A stretch of 64,000 nucleotides of DNA, from the NCBI GenBank assembly GCA_016793465.1, contig JAEUJW010000034.1:17407-81406 (forward strand), in the 5' to 3' direction. Below are positions 23,517-30,980 of this stretch, piece after piece (position 1 is the stretch's first letter; the number at the start of each line of letters is the position of its first letter). A program made the translations under genes and the position numbers. This stretch comes from Myxococcales bacterium (lineage in GTDB: Bacteria; Myxococcota; Polyangia; Nannocystales; Nannocystaceae). The notes under the pieces are model-generated. The model was given only the letters and a program-made list of their open reading frames with translations, ran no database searches and had not been told where the DNA came from.

Positions 23517-25984
23517 TAGCGCACCCCCGAGTCGTAGCCGAGCCGCCGCTGCTCCGGGTCGCCCGGCATCAGCCGCCACAGCTTCTGCACCACCCGCCGC
23601 AGGCCCTCGTGGTCGCCCCTGGTCATGAGCTCGCGGCCCTCCTTGACCAGCGTCTGCGCCTGCGCCGGGTCGGTGGTGTTGCCGATGTCGGTCGCGCAGT
23701 GTTCGAACCGCCGGCGCCACACCTCCGGGTCGCGCGAGCCCGCCGCGTACGACAGGCGGTTGATCAGCCGCAGCTGGCGCTGCAGCTCGAGCGGGTCGCG
23801 GGCCTGCCGGGCCTTCTCGACCGCCCGCGCCGTCTCGGTGAACAGCGCCTGCTCGTGCGGCAGGCCGTGCTCGTGGACCACCATCGTCGCGTAGACCACC
23901 GCCTCCCGCGCCTCGCGCTCGAGCTCCGGCCAGCGCCGGTCGAGCTCGACCGACTCGAGCAGCGCGTCGAGGTCGATCAGCGAGCGCCGCGCCTTCTGGG
24001 CCGCGTCCGCGTCGCCGCCCTTCGCGGCCCCCACGTCGAGCGCCAGGTCCACCAGCGCCGCCTCGGCCTTGCCGAGCTTGTCGATCACCCCCGGCAGCCC
24101 GCGGCGGAACGCGTCGGTGCGCAGCTCGCCGAGGCGCCCGCGGATCGCCGCGATCTGCGCGTCCAGGACCTCCGGCGCGGCCTCCGGGACCAGCAGGTGG
24201 GCCACGTGTTCGAACACCTGCCCGGTCGTCGGCACCAGCGCCCGCGCGCTCATGCGGCCCCCGCGGTCGAGCTCGATGGTCAGCTCGAGCTCGGTCCCCG
24301 ACGGCAGCGTCTGCCGCAGCTCGTGCCCCGTGATCTGCAGCGACCCGACGAGCCGGCACAGGTGCGCCGCGTCGTACTCCCCCTGCACGATCGGGATCTT
24401 AATTAAACTCTCCTTCGAGCCCTTGGCCACCGTCTCGACGGTGTGCAGCGCGAACGTCCGCCGCGCCGGCAGCGGCGCGCCGCGCTCGAAGTACACGCGC
24501 ACGTCGTCGCCCGCGGTCGCCACCCCGATCGTGCGCGACAGCGGCGGATCGCTGATCGTCAGCCCCTGCACGATCGTCAGCGTCGGCGGGTCGATCGCCA
24601 CCACCCCGCCGCTCGCGTTCTTCGCCTCGACCTTGAAGACGTTGGGCCGGCGCGCCACCAGCGAGACCCCGACGACGAACGCCCCCTCCTCGTCGAGGGC
24701 CGTCCACGCGCTGTCCCACAGGCCGTCCGCGCGCGCGAGCCGGATCTCCGTCGGCACCGAGCTCCCGGTCGCCGCGGTGTCGACCAGCCGCCCGACCACG
24801 TGCGGCGTCAGGTCCGACGACATCGCCGGGTACTGCAGCCACACCTTGCACCCGCGGATCGGCTCGAGCGCCGTTGGCCGCGCCTCGAGCCCCGCCGTCG
24901 CCGCGTAGATCGCCGCGCCTTGCGCCACCAGTGTCATCGGGTCGAGCCCCTCCGCCGGCTGCACGCCGAGCGCCGCGCTGACCTGGCGCCGCACCGTCGG
25001 CATCACCGACGGCCCGCCGACCATCACCACCCGCGTCAGCCCGCCCGGCGCGACCCCGTGGGCCTCGAGCAGCCGGCGGCAGACCACCAGCGAGCGCTCG
25101 ATCGTCGGCGCGCACAGCCGCTCGAGCGTGGCCCGGTCGAGCGTGATGTCGAGGTCGAAGCGGTCGCCCTCGACCTCGAGCCCCGGCACCGTGATCGCCG
25201 TCTCCTCGACCCGCGACAGCTCGATCTTCGCCTCCTCGGCCGCCAGCTTGATCTTGCGGATCGCCGCCGCGTGCCCGGCCTCGGCCCGGCTGAGCTTGAC
25301 GCCCTCCTTCTTCTCGAGCTGTCCCAAGAGCCAGTCGACGATCGCCCAGTCGAAGTCGCGCCCGCCGAGGAAGTTGTCGCCGTCGTGCCCGACCACCCGC
25401 AGCAGCCCGTCGCGCGTCTCGAGCAGCGACACGTCGAACGTCCCGCCGCCGAGGTCATAGACCAGCCAGCTCCCGCTCGAGTCGGCGATCGTCCAGCCCG
25501 CCGCCAGCGCCGACGCGATCGGCTCCTGCAGCAGCTCGACCCGCTCGAAGCCCGCCAGCCGCGCCGCCTCCGACGTCGCGCTCGACTGCGGCAGCTCGAA
25601 CAGCGCCGGCACCGAGATCACCGCCCGCGCCGGCACGAACCCCAGCTGGTCCTCGATGTCCTTGCGCAGGCTCTTCAGCACCTCGGCCGCCAGCTCCTCG
25701 GGCTTCTTCTCGGCCCCCGACTGCACGAACCGCAGCGCCTGCGCCGTGCCCATCAGGCGCTTGAACTCGCCGCGCGTGTTGTCCGGGTCGCTCTCGAGCA
25801 GACGGCGGGCCCGCGCCCCCACCGTCACGTTGCCGCGGCTGTCGATCCGCACCACCGACGGCGTGATCGGCGAGCCCTGGCTGTTGCGGACCAGAGTCAC
25901 CTTGTCCCCGTCGAACACCGCCGCCGTCGAGTTGGTGGTCCCGAGGTCGATCCCCACGTACACGAGGTTCGTGCTGCTGCTCAT
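23516..25984 (-). CDS. Hsp70-family (DnaK-like) protein
   Basis: 822 aa, longer than DnaK (about 640). The ATPase domain is complete: VGIDLGTTNSTAAVFDG, LLQEPIASALAAG, VYDLGGGTFDVSLLETRDG and VVMVGGPSVMPTVRRQVSAA, ending AQGAAIYAA near residue 365. The substrate-binding half is divergent. There is a beta region (ISDPPLSRTIGVATAGDDVR) and a long helical tail with no EEVD or DnaK-type end. It is therefore an atypical Hsp70 with its own client range. It is the largest gene of the sigma/PilZ operon, 9 nt after the bitopic protein gene and overlapping the J-like gene. Confidence 0.9.
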   Translation of the reverse strand: MSSSTNLVYVGIDLGTTNSTAAVFDGDKVTLVRNSQGSPITPSVVRIDSRGNVTVGARARRLLESDPDNTRGEFKRLMGTAQALRFVQSGAEKKPEELAAEVLKSLRKDIEDQLGFVPARAVISVPALFELPQSSATSEAARLAGFERVELLQEPIASALAAGWTIADSSGSWLVYDLGGGTFDVSLLETRDGLLRVVGHDGDNFLGGRDFDWAIVDWLLGQLEKKEGVKLSRAEAGHAAAIRKIKLAAEEAKIELSRVEETAITVPGLEVEGDRFDLDITLDRATLERLCAPTIERSLVVCRRLLEAHGVAPGGLTRVVMVGGPSVMPTVRRQVSAALGVQPAEGLDPMTLVAQGAAIYAATAGLEARPTALEPIRGCKVWLQYPAMSSDLTPHVVGRLVDTAATGSSVPTEIRLARADGLWDSAWTALDEEGAFVVGVSLVARRPNVFKVEAKNASGGVVAIDPPTLTIVQGLTISDPPLSRTIGVATAGDDVRVYFERGAPLPARRTFALHTVETVAKGSKESLIKIPIVQGEYDAAHLCRLVGSLQITGHELRQTLPSGTELELTIELDRGGRMSARALVPTTGQVFEHVAHLLVPEAAPEVLDAQIAAIRGRLGELRTDAFRRGLPGVIDKLGKAEAALVDLALDVGAAKGGDADAAQKARRSLIDLDALLESVELDRRWPELEREAREAVVYATMVVHEHGLPHEQALFTETARAVEKARQARDPLELQRQLRLINRLSYAAGSRDPEVWRRRFEHCATDIGNTTDPAQAQTLVKEGRELMTRGDHEGLRRVVQKLWRLMPGDPEQRRLGYDSGVR

Positions 25985-25993
25985 CGCCGGGCA

Positions 25994-26500
25994 TCATACA
26001 GGCAGCCGCGCCCGACCGGACCGCGCGCCTCGGCCGCGCCGCCAGCGGTCGACCGCGATCCCCGCGCTCGCCCCCAGCCCCAGGAGCGCCAGCCCCAGCC
26101 CCCACTGCATCGCCGCCGGCGCCGCCGGCCGCGACGCCGACGCCCCGGGCGAGGACGCCCCCGCGCGCACGAACACCTCGACCCGCCCCGCGCTCCACGG
26201 CCCCGCCACCGCCTCGGCCACGCCCACCACCTCCGCCGGCGCCAACCCGACCACCCCCGCCACCACCACCGCCCCCGCGTCCGTCCCCTTCGGCAGCCGC
26301 ACCTCGACCACCGGCGCGTCCCCGTCCGCCTGGGCCGCCAGCGCCGCCGCGACCGCCGCCGCGATCGCCAGCTCCTCGCGCGCGACCTCCCCCGCCCGCG
26401 TCGGCACCAGCGCCGGATCTCCGTACAGCGCCTGCTTGTCCGCGCGCTCACCCGCCGCCGCCGCGACCAGCGCCACGAGCAGCGCCGTCGACACGCTCAC
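25994..26500 (-). CDS. small bitopic exported membrane protein
   Basis: 168 aa, GTG start overlapping the stop of the repeat ORF (GTGA). Signal-like N-terminus (STALLVALVAAAAGER) and one C-terminal helix (WGLGLALLGLGASAGIAVD) followed by a basic tail. The periplasmic middle (REELAIAAAVAAALAAQADG, VVEVRLPKGTDAGAVVVAGV, VGLAPAEVVGVAEAV) has the topology and a faint likeness to the YscJ/FliF ring-protein module. The match is too weak to name it. Neighbours are a sigma-28-like factor, PilZ and Hsp70, so it may be an envelope component. Confidence 0.55.
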   Translation of the reverse strand: MSVSTALLVALVAAAAGERADKQALYGDPALVPTRAGEVAREELAIAAAVAAALAAQADGDAPVVEVRLPKGTDAGAVVVAGVVGLAPAEVVGVAEAVAGPWSAGRVEVFVRAGASSPGASASRPAAPAAMQWGLGLALLGLGASAGIAVDRWRRGRGARSGRARLPV

Positions 26501-26736
26501 CGCGCGCCCCCGCGATCACCGACCGGCGCCCCGCGATCACCGACCCGCGCCGACCGCTCCCCGCGATCACCGACCGGCGCCCCGCGATCACCGACCCGCG
26601 CCGACCGCTCCCCGCGATCACCGACCAGCGCCCCGCGATCACCGACCCGCGCCGACCGCTCCCCGCGATCACCGACGAGCGCCGACCGCACGCCCCTCCG
26701 CGCCGCCGCTGCGTCGCGCTGCATCATCGACTTCAC
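26497..26736 (-). CDS. putative 79-aa basic repeat protein (17-residue tandem repeats)
   Basis: The GTG start overlaps the sigma-factor stop (GTGA) and the stop overlaps the next GTG (GTGA), so this frame fits seamlessly in the operon. After about 18 residues (VKSMMQRDAAAARRG) the protein is three copies of A(L/P)VGDRGERSARVGDRG plus a partial fourth. The DNA period is 51 bp, a multiple of three, which keeps the frame. It would be very basic and disordered. It may be a real linker-type protein or a repeat array that happens to stay open; codon evidence cannot decide. Confidence 0.45.
   Translation of the reverse strand: MKSMMQRDAAAARRGVRSALVGDRGERSARVGDRGALVGDRGERSARVGDRGAPVGDRGERSARVGDRGAPVGDRGGAR
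26509..26682. repeat. 51-bp tandem repeat, about 3.4 copies
   Basis: Each unit contains CCGCGATCACCGAC twice, separated by CSGCGCC or CGCGCCGACCGCTC. Copies differ at one or two positions only. Confidence 0.9.
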
Positions 26737-27467
26737 CGATCGTCCTCGCCGTACCACTCCGCCAGCCGCTTCAGCACCCGCGCGTGCCGCCGTGACACCG
26801 TGCTCGCGCTGATGCCCGACTCCTCCGCGTACGCGTGCATGCTGAGCCCGCGGAAGTACAGCGCCTCGATCATGCCCTGCTCGTCGGCGTCGCAGCGGTC
26901 GATCGCCCGGCGCAGCCGCCCGCGCGTCTGCTCGTCGACCATCCACGCCTCGAGGTCCGGCTGCCCCGAGTCGACCTCGGCCGCCGTCCGCGACAGCACC
27001 ACCGCGGTCGTCACCTGGCGCACGATCGCCGCCGCCGCCTCGACCCGCTCGACCAGCGTCCGCGGGTCGCCCGCCGTCGCCGTCGGCGGCGCCGCGAGCT
27101 CCGACGTCGCCTCGATCAGCCGCACCATCCGGGCCAGCCGCCGGCGATCGGGGCAGGCCTCGCGGGCCGCGTCGACCATCGCCCCGCGCACCCGCTGGTA
27201 CGCGAACGCCATGAACGGCACGCCGGTGGCCGGGTCGTAGCGCAGCGCCGCCCGCACGAGCGCCTCGTAGCCCGCGCTCTCGCACTCGTCGAAGCCGATC
27301 CCTCCGAGCAGCTGGCGCAGCCCGCGGGCGATGTGCGGCACCCGCCCGGCCGCGCCCGCGACCAGGATCTTCTGCATCGCGTCGAGGCGCCCGTCGCTGG
27401 CCGCCCGCGCCGCCGCCTCGTCCGCGTTCGTCGCGTCCGCCCGCTCGCCTGTCGCGTGCACCTGCAT
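26733..27467 (-). CDS. sigma-70 family factor, sigma-28/SigB-like
   Basis: 244 aa. Region 2 is visible around residues 60-110 (FDECESAGYEALVRAALRYD, GVPFMAFAYQRVRGAMVDAA), matching the FliA/SigB pattern. A spacer with region 3-like helices follows. Region 4 helix-turn-helix sits at 205-240 (YFRGLSMHAYAEESGISAST, VSRRHARVLKRL). No region 1.1, so it is an alternative sigma factor. It lies between a PilZ gene (22 nt upstream) and the repeat ORF, and presumably directs this or another regulon. No anti-sigma factor is seen nearby. Confidence 0.85.
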   Translation of the reverse strand: MQVHATGERADATNADEAAARAASDGRLDAMQKILVAGAAGRVPHIARGLRQLLGGIGFDECESAGYEALVRAALRYDPATGVPFMAFAYQRVRGAMVDAAREACPDRRRLARMVRLIEATSELAAPPTATAGDPRTLVERVEAAAAIVRQVTTAVVLSRTAAEVDSGQPDLEAWMVDEQTRGRLRRAIDRCDADEQGMIEALYFRGLSMHAYAEESGISASTVSRRHARVLKRLAEWYGEDDR

Positions 27468-27488
27468 GCGCCTCTCGGCCCGCCGCGC

Positions 27489-27815
27489 CTACGAGCCCGC
27501 GGCCGCCGCGTCCTGGCTGTCCTGGATGTGCTTGCGCAGCGCCTGCTTCTGCTCGTCGGCGAGCCCGTGGAAGCGCACCGCCATGTCCCGCGCCCCCGCC
27601 CGCACGACCACGCCGCCGACCGGCAGCGACGTCGCCAGCGCCGGGAACGAGATCACCAGCGAGACCTGCGCGCCGACCTCCTCCCACGCGGGCCCGCCGA
27701 ACTTGCAGCCGCCGAGGCTGAGGTCCTCGAGCGTGCGCGCCAGCAGGACCTCGCTGCCGATCACGTCCGCCTGCGCGTGCACGCGGAGTCGGGGGTGAAA
27801 GCGGGCTTCCGGCAT
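27489..27815 (-). CDS. PilZ domain protein
   Basis: 108 aa from ATG at 27815, chosen because GAGGAG lies 8 nt upstream. PilZ signatures: RFHPRLRVHAQADV (the basic c-di-GMP contact near the start) and DLSLGGCKF (the DxSxxG motif). The C-terminal VVRAGARDMAVRFHGLADEQ completes the barrel. It should bind cyclic di-GMP and pass the signal on by protein contact. It is the first gene of the operon with the sigma factor, so c-di-GMP may gate sigma or Hsp70 function; this is inference. TGCTATCGC upstream may be its -10 region. Confidence 0.85.
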   Translation of the reverse strand: MPEARFHPRLRVHAQADVIGSEVLLARTLEDLSLGGCKFGGPAWEEVGAQVSLVISFPALATSLPVGGVVVRAGARDMAVRFHGLADEQKQALRKHIQDSQDAAAAGS

Positions 27816-28048
27816 CGTTCGCTCCTCGCCCCCGCGATAGCACAAATCGCCGCCGCGCCGACATTCCGCCGCGCCCGCGAGGCTCCAGCGACGCCGTGAC
27901 AACGGCCGCGCGCCCTGCCTGCCAAAATGTCAGCGTATCGCGGCCTTCGGCCGGAAATTCACTCACGAAGTGCTTGATTCTCCCGTGCAAATGAGCGACC
28001 CATCCCCGGGCCGTCCGCTTGCAGAGCGGCCCGAACCCGAAGCCCACG

Positions 28049-28558
28049 ATGCCTCGCAGGATCCCCACGCTCCTCCTCGCCGCGCTGCTCGCTACCCCGG
28101 TCGTCGGCGCCTGCAAGAACGTGCAGACGATCCCCGGCACCGAGATCCCCGACACGCCGGACAACCGCGAGATCCTGCAGGTGCTCGAGCGCTTCCGCGG
28201 CGGCTTCGTGCGCCAGGACCCCGCCGTCATCCTCGCCACCGCCCACCCCACCTACTACGACGAGAGCGGCACCGACGACCCGAGCGACGACATCGTGTTC
28301 GAGGAGCTCGGCCCGACCCTGCGCAAGCGCATCGCCCAGGTCGAGTCGATCCGCTTCACCATGGAGTACCTCGACATCTTCATCCGCCGCGACCGCGCCA
28401 CCGTCCACGTGTGGATCGACGCCTCGTTCCGCATGAAGCCGATCCTCGGCGACGACGGCACCCCCCGCCTGGCGCCGCGCGTGGTCCCGAAGCAGGACTA
28501 CGCCAAGTTCGAGCTGATCCGCGAGGGCGACTCCTGGCTGATCACCAAGGGCATCTGA
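28049..28558 (+). CDS. NTF2/SnoaL-like lipoprotein
   Basis: 169 aa from the ATG at 28049. The signal LLLAALLATPVVGAC ends in a lipobox Cys. The mature part (NREILQVLERFRGGFVRQDP, ATAHPTYYDESG, YLDIFIRRDRATVHVWIDAS, FELIREGDSWLITKGI) has the order and length of an NTF2-like alpha+beta barrel often used for small ligands or protein contacts. The family assignment is by pattern only. It is convergent with the next gene (4 nt apart). The upstream spacer holds only a GGCC-TTC-GGCC hairpin near 27940. Confidence 0.65.
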   Translation: MPRRIPTLLLAALLATPVVGACKNVQTIPGTEIPDTPDNREILQVLERFRGGFVRQDPAVILATAHPTYYDESGTDDPSDDIVFEELGPTLRKRIAQVESIRFTMEYLDIFIRRDRATVHVWIDASFRMKPILGDDGTPRLAPRVVPKQDYAKFELIREGDSWLITKGI

Positions 28559-28562
28559 CGCC

Positions 28563-29570
28563 CTACTTCAGCGCCGCCGCCAGCGTCGTCCTCGCCGGGC
28601 CCTCCAGCGCGGCCAGCCGCGCCCGGCACAGGCCCGCGTCGGCGAGCACCGCCGCGGCCGCCAGGGCCCGCCGCGCGTCGCCCCCCGACATCACCCGCTC
28701 GAGCAGCGCGAGCAGCACCGGAGCCGCCGCCGCGCCGAGGTTGTCGACCACATGGAACGCGTGGAGCTCCGCCCCGCACGCGTAGTTGAGCGGCTGCCCG
28801 CACGCCAGGCGCAGCGCCAGCGCGGGGTCGGTGATCGCGCTCAGCAGCACCACGCTGCCGTAGGCCGCCGCGCCGCGCCGCAGCGCCTTGACCGCGAGCT
28901 TGTGCGCCGCCTCGGGTGAGCGGCAGAACGTGGCCGCGCGCACGTACTCCGCCACTCCGAGCGACTCCCACAGCGCCCGCGTCGCCTCGTACTCCTCCGG
29001 CGAGGCCGCCAGGATCGATCGGCGCAGCAGCAGCCAGTACGGCTCGTAGCAGCCGGGCGCGTGCGCCTCGGCCTCGCCGCCCTTCAGCACGACGGTTCGC
29101 CGCGCGTCCCCGCTGTAGATCACGCCTTGCGAGCGGCCGCGCGTCCACACCACCCGCGAAGCGAACTCCAGCCCCCAAGCGCCGATCCAGAACGCCACCA
29201 GCGCCGCGATCGACGGGCGCCGGTTCTTGTCGTAGTCCGCCGCCGACTCGCCCTCGTGCAGCAGCATGCCGATCCGCAGCGACTCGCGCGCGGGCGTCGA
29301 CGTCGACGGCGCCCTCGCCGACTTGAACTCCGCGCGCAGCGACGCCAGCACCTTCTCCGCCGCGCGGTCGGCCTCGTCCGACGTGGCCGCCAGCTTCGGC
29401 GCCCCGTACCGCCCGCGCAGCGTCGCCCAGGCCTCGTCTCCGTCGGGCGCCCCCGGATCCCCCGCCTGCGGATGCAACGACCCGAACAGCCGCGCGCGCT
29501 GGCGGGCGGTCCACACCACCCCGCCCGCCGTGCCTGTCGCCACCTTCGCCGTGGTCGTCTTCTTCGCCAT
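28563..29570 (-). CDS. HEAT-like helical protein of unknown function
   Basis: 335 aa from ATG (MAKKTTTAKVATGTAGG). Soluble. The C-terminal 100 residues are short helical repeats (VVDNLGAAAAPVLLALLERV, ARRALAAAAVLADAGLCRAR), recalling the HEAT-like part of DUF4132/MolR proteins. The centre (IAALVAFWIGAWGLEFASRV, CYEPYWLLLRRSIL) is aromatic-rich. No enzyme motif is seen. The gene lies 20 nt after a truncated GST reading frame on the same strand and may once have belonged to a larger gene. Confidence 0.55.
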   Translation of the reverse strand: MAKKTTTAKVATGTAGGVVWTARQRARLFGSLHPQAGDPGAPDGDEAWATLRGRYGAPKLAATSDEADRAAEKVLASLRAEFKSARAPSTSTPARESLRIGMLLHEGESAADYDKNRRPSIAALVAFWIGAWGLEFASRVVWTRGRSQGVIYSGDARRTVVLKGGEAEAHAPGCYEPYWLLLRRSILAASPEEYEATRALWESLGVAEYVRAATFCRSPEAAHKLAVKALRRGAAAYGSVVLLSAITDPALALRLACGQPLNYACGAELHAFHVVDNLGAAAAPVLLALLERVMSGGDARRALAAAAVLADAGLCRARLAALEGPARTTLAAALK

Positions 29571-29590
29571 CGTCGACCTCGTTCCGGTCG

Positions 29591-29758
29591 TCACGCCCGC
29601 GCGCTCAGCCCCTCGATCTCGTACCGCCGCCGGCTCGCCCGCGCCTTGATCCGCCCGGCCAGGTCGACCCGCGCGAGCCGATGCTCCGCCCCGATCTCGA
29701 GCAGGAGGAGGTGCACCAGCATGCTGGCCGACCCGGGCGAGGAGTAGAGCGTGTACAT
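29591..29758 (-). pseudogene. glutathione S-transferase N-terminal fragment
   Basis: 55 codons. The first 35 residues (MYTLYSSPGSASMLVHLLLL, EIGAEHRLARVDLAG) match the thioredoxin-like N-terminus of GSTs, including YSSPGS where the catalytic Ser/Tyr lies. The frame then leaves the GST pattern (RIKARASRRRYEIEG) and stops. The C-terminal helical domain is missing, so this is a remnant rather than an enzyme. It is too short for standard gene callers. Confidence 0.55.
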
Positions 29759-29797
29759 CCCGCGCACGATACCGCGGCGCCGCGCGGGCGCGGGCGG

Positions 29798-30940
29798 TTA
29801 AAACGGCTGCTCCGCCCGCAGCATCAGCTTCTGCGACAGCTGGTACAGCTCGGAGTCCCGCGTCACCAGGCGGGGCGAGTGGGCCACCACCTCGTCGAGC
29901 GGCGTGGCTACCACGCGCGGCCCGCGGCACCCGACCATCACGTCGCCGTCGACCTGCTGCCCGTCGGGCAGGCGCCCCGTCAGCGCCAGGTCGGCCGCCG
30001 CCGCCCCGAGCATGCCGGCCAGCGTGTTGTCGAGCGCCGACGGCGAGCCGCCGCGGGCCACGTGCCCGACCGAGTTGATGCGCACCTCCATCGGGTGGCC
30101 GAGCCCGTCGCTGATCGGCGCGCACGACTCGATGGCCTGCTTCAGGCGCTGCGACCAGTCCGCCCCCGCCCGCTTCAGCACCCCCTCGGCGGCCACGATC
30201 ACGAAGTACCGGTAGTCGCGGCGCACCCCCGCGATCAGCCGCGGGAGGATCTGCGAGATGTCCCACGTCTCCTCGACCTCGGGGATGGCGACCACCGCCG
30301 CGCCGCCGGCGATGGCCGACTGCAGGGCCAGCCAGCCCGACGTGTTGCCCATCACCTCGAGGATGATGGCCCGGCGGTGGCTCTCGATGGTGTCGCGCAG
30401 CTTGCGGATCGAGTCGACCACGTTGTTGAGCGCCGTGTCGTAGCCGATCGAGAAGTCGGAGCCGTGCAGGTCGTTGTCGATGGTGCCCGGGATGCCGATC
30501 ACGCGGAACGGCCGGCGCGGGAACGTCGCCCGGTAGGCGTCGGCGATCAGGCGAGCGCCGCGCAGCGAGCCGTCGCCGCCGATCACCAGCAGGCTCTCGA
30601 CCTGCGTCTGGAACAGGTTGACCGTCGCCACCCGCAGGAACGCCTCGCGGGCGGCCAGGCGCTCCTCGTAGTCGGGCGCCGAGCGCTCGGGCAGCAGCAG
30701 CTCCTGCACGCGGCCGGTGCCGAGGAACGTGCCGCCGCGGTGGATGATGTCGCGGACCGCCTTGCGATCGACGTTGCGGTCGCTCGACGAGTCGAGGCGC
30801 CGCGCCAGCCCGCGAAACCCGTCGCGGAACAGCAGCAGCTCGCTGTCGGGCGCGTCCATCTTGAGCCCGCGAAACGCCGCGCGCACCGCCGCATTCATGC
30901 CCGGGGCGTCGCCCCCGCTCGTCAAGATCCCCACGCTCAT
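29798..30940 (-). CDS. pfkA: ATP-dependent 6-phosphofructokinase
   Basis: 380 aa. Transfers phosphate to fructose-6-P, the committed step of glycolysis. SVGILTSGGDAPGMNAAVRA opens the protein. IGGDGSLRGA (ATP site) and IGIPGTIDNDLHGSDFSIGY (catalytic Asp) are canonical. Gly in GGDGS and Gly in PGTIDND fit ATP rather than pyrophosphate use; PPi enzymes usually have GGDD and PKTIDND. GHVARGGSPSALDN is the F6P-binding block. About 60 residues longer than E. coli PfkA, mostly in the first half. Divergent from the CocE-like gene with a shared AGTATACC in the 40-bp spacer. Confidence 0.93.
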   Translation of the reverse strand: MSVGILTSGGDAPGMNAAVRAAFRGLKMDAPDSELLLFRDGFRGLARRLDSSSDRNVDRKAVRDIIHRGGTFLGTGRVQELLLPERSAPDYEERLAAREAFLRVATVNLFQTQVESLLVIGGDGSLRGARLIADAYRATFPRRPFRVIGIPGTIDNDLHGSDFSIGYDTALNNVVDSIRKLRDTIESHRRAIILEVMGNTSGWLALQSAIAGGAAVVAIPEVEETWDISQILPRLIAGVRRDYRYFVIVAAEGVLKRAGADWSQRLKQAIESCAPISDGLGHPMEVRINSVGHVARGGSPSALDNTLAGMLGAAAADLALTGRLPDGQQVDGDVMVGCRGPRVVATPLDEVVAHSPRLVTRDSELYQLSQKLMLRAEQPF

Positions 30941-30966
30941 CGGCTGGCCTCGTGTGTGCGGGCGGG

Positions 30967-30974
30967 AGTATACC
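30967..30974. promoter_or_regulatory. two-way -10-like element AGTATACC/GGTATACT
   Basis: Plus strand TATACC lies 6 nt before the GTG of the hydrolase gene. Minus strand TATACT lies 26 nt before the pfkA ATG. It is the only AT-rich string in the spacer. Confidence 0.4.
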
Positions 30975-30980
30975 GGAGCC

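Noticed and set aside
26509..26682. CRISPR-like array
   Set aside because: The 51-bp units are contiguous near-identical repeats without unique spacers, and no cas genes are present.
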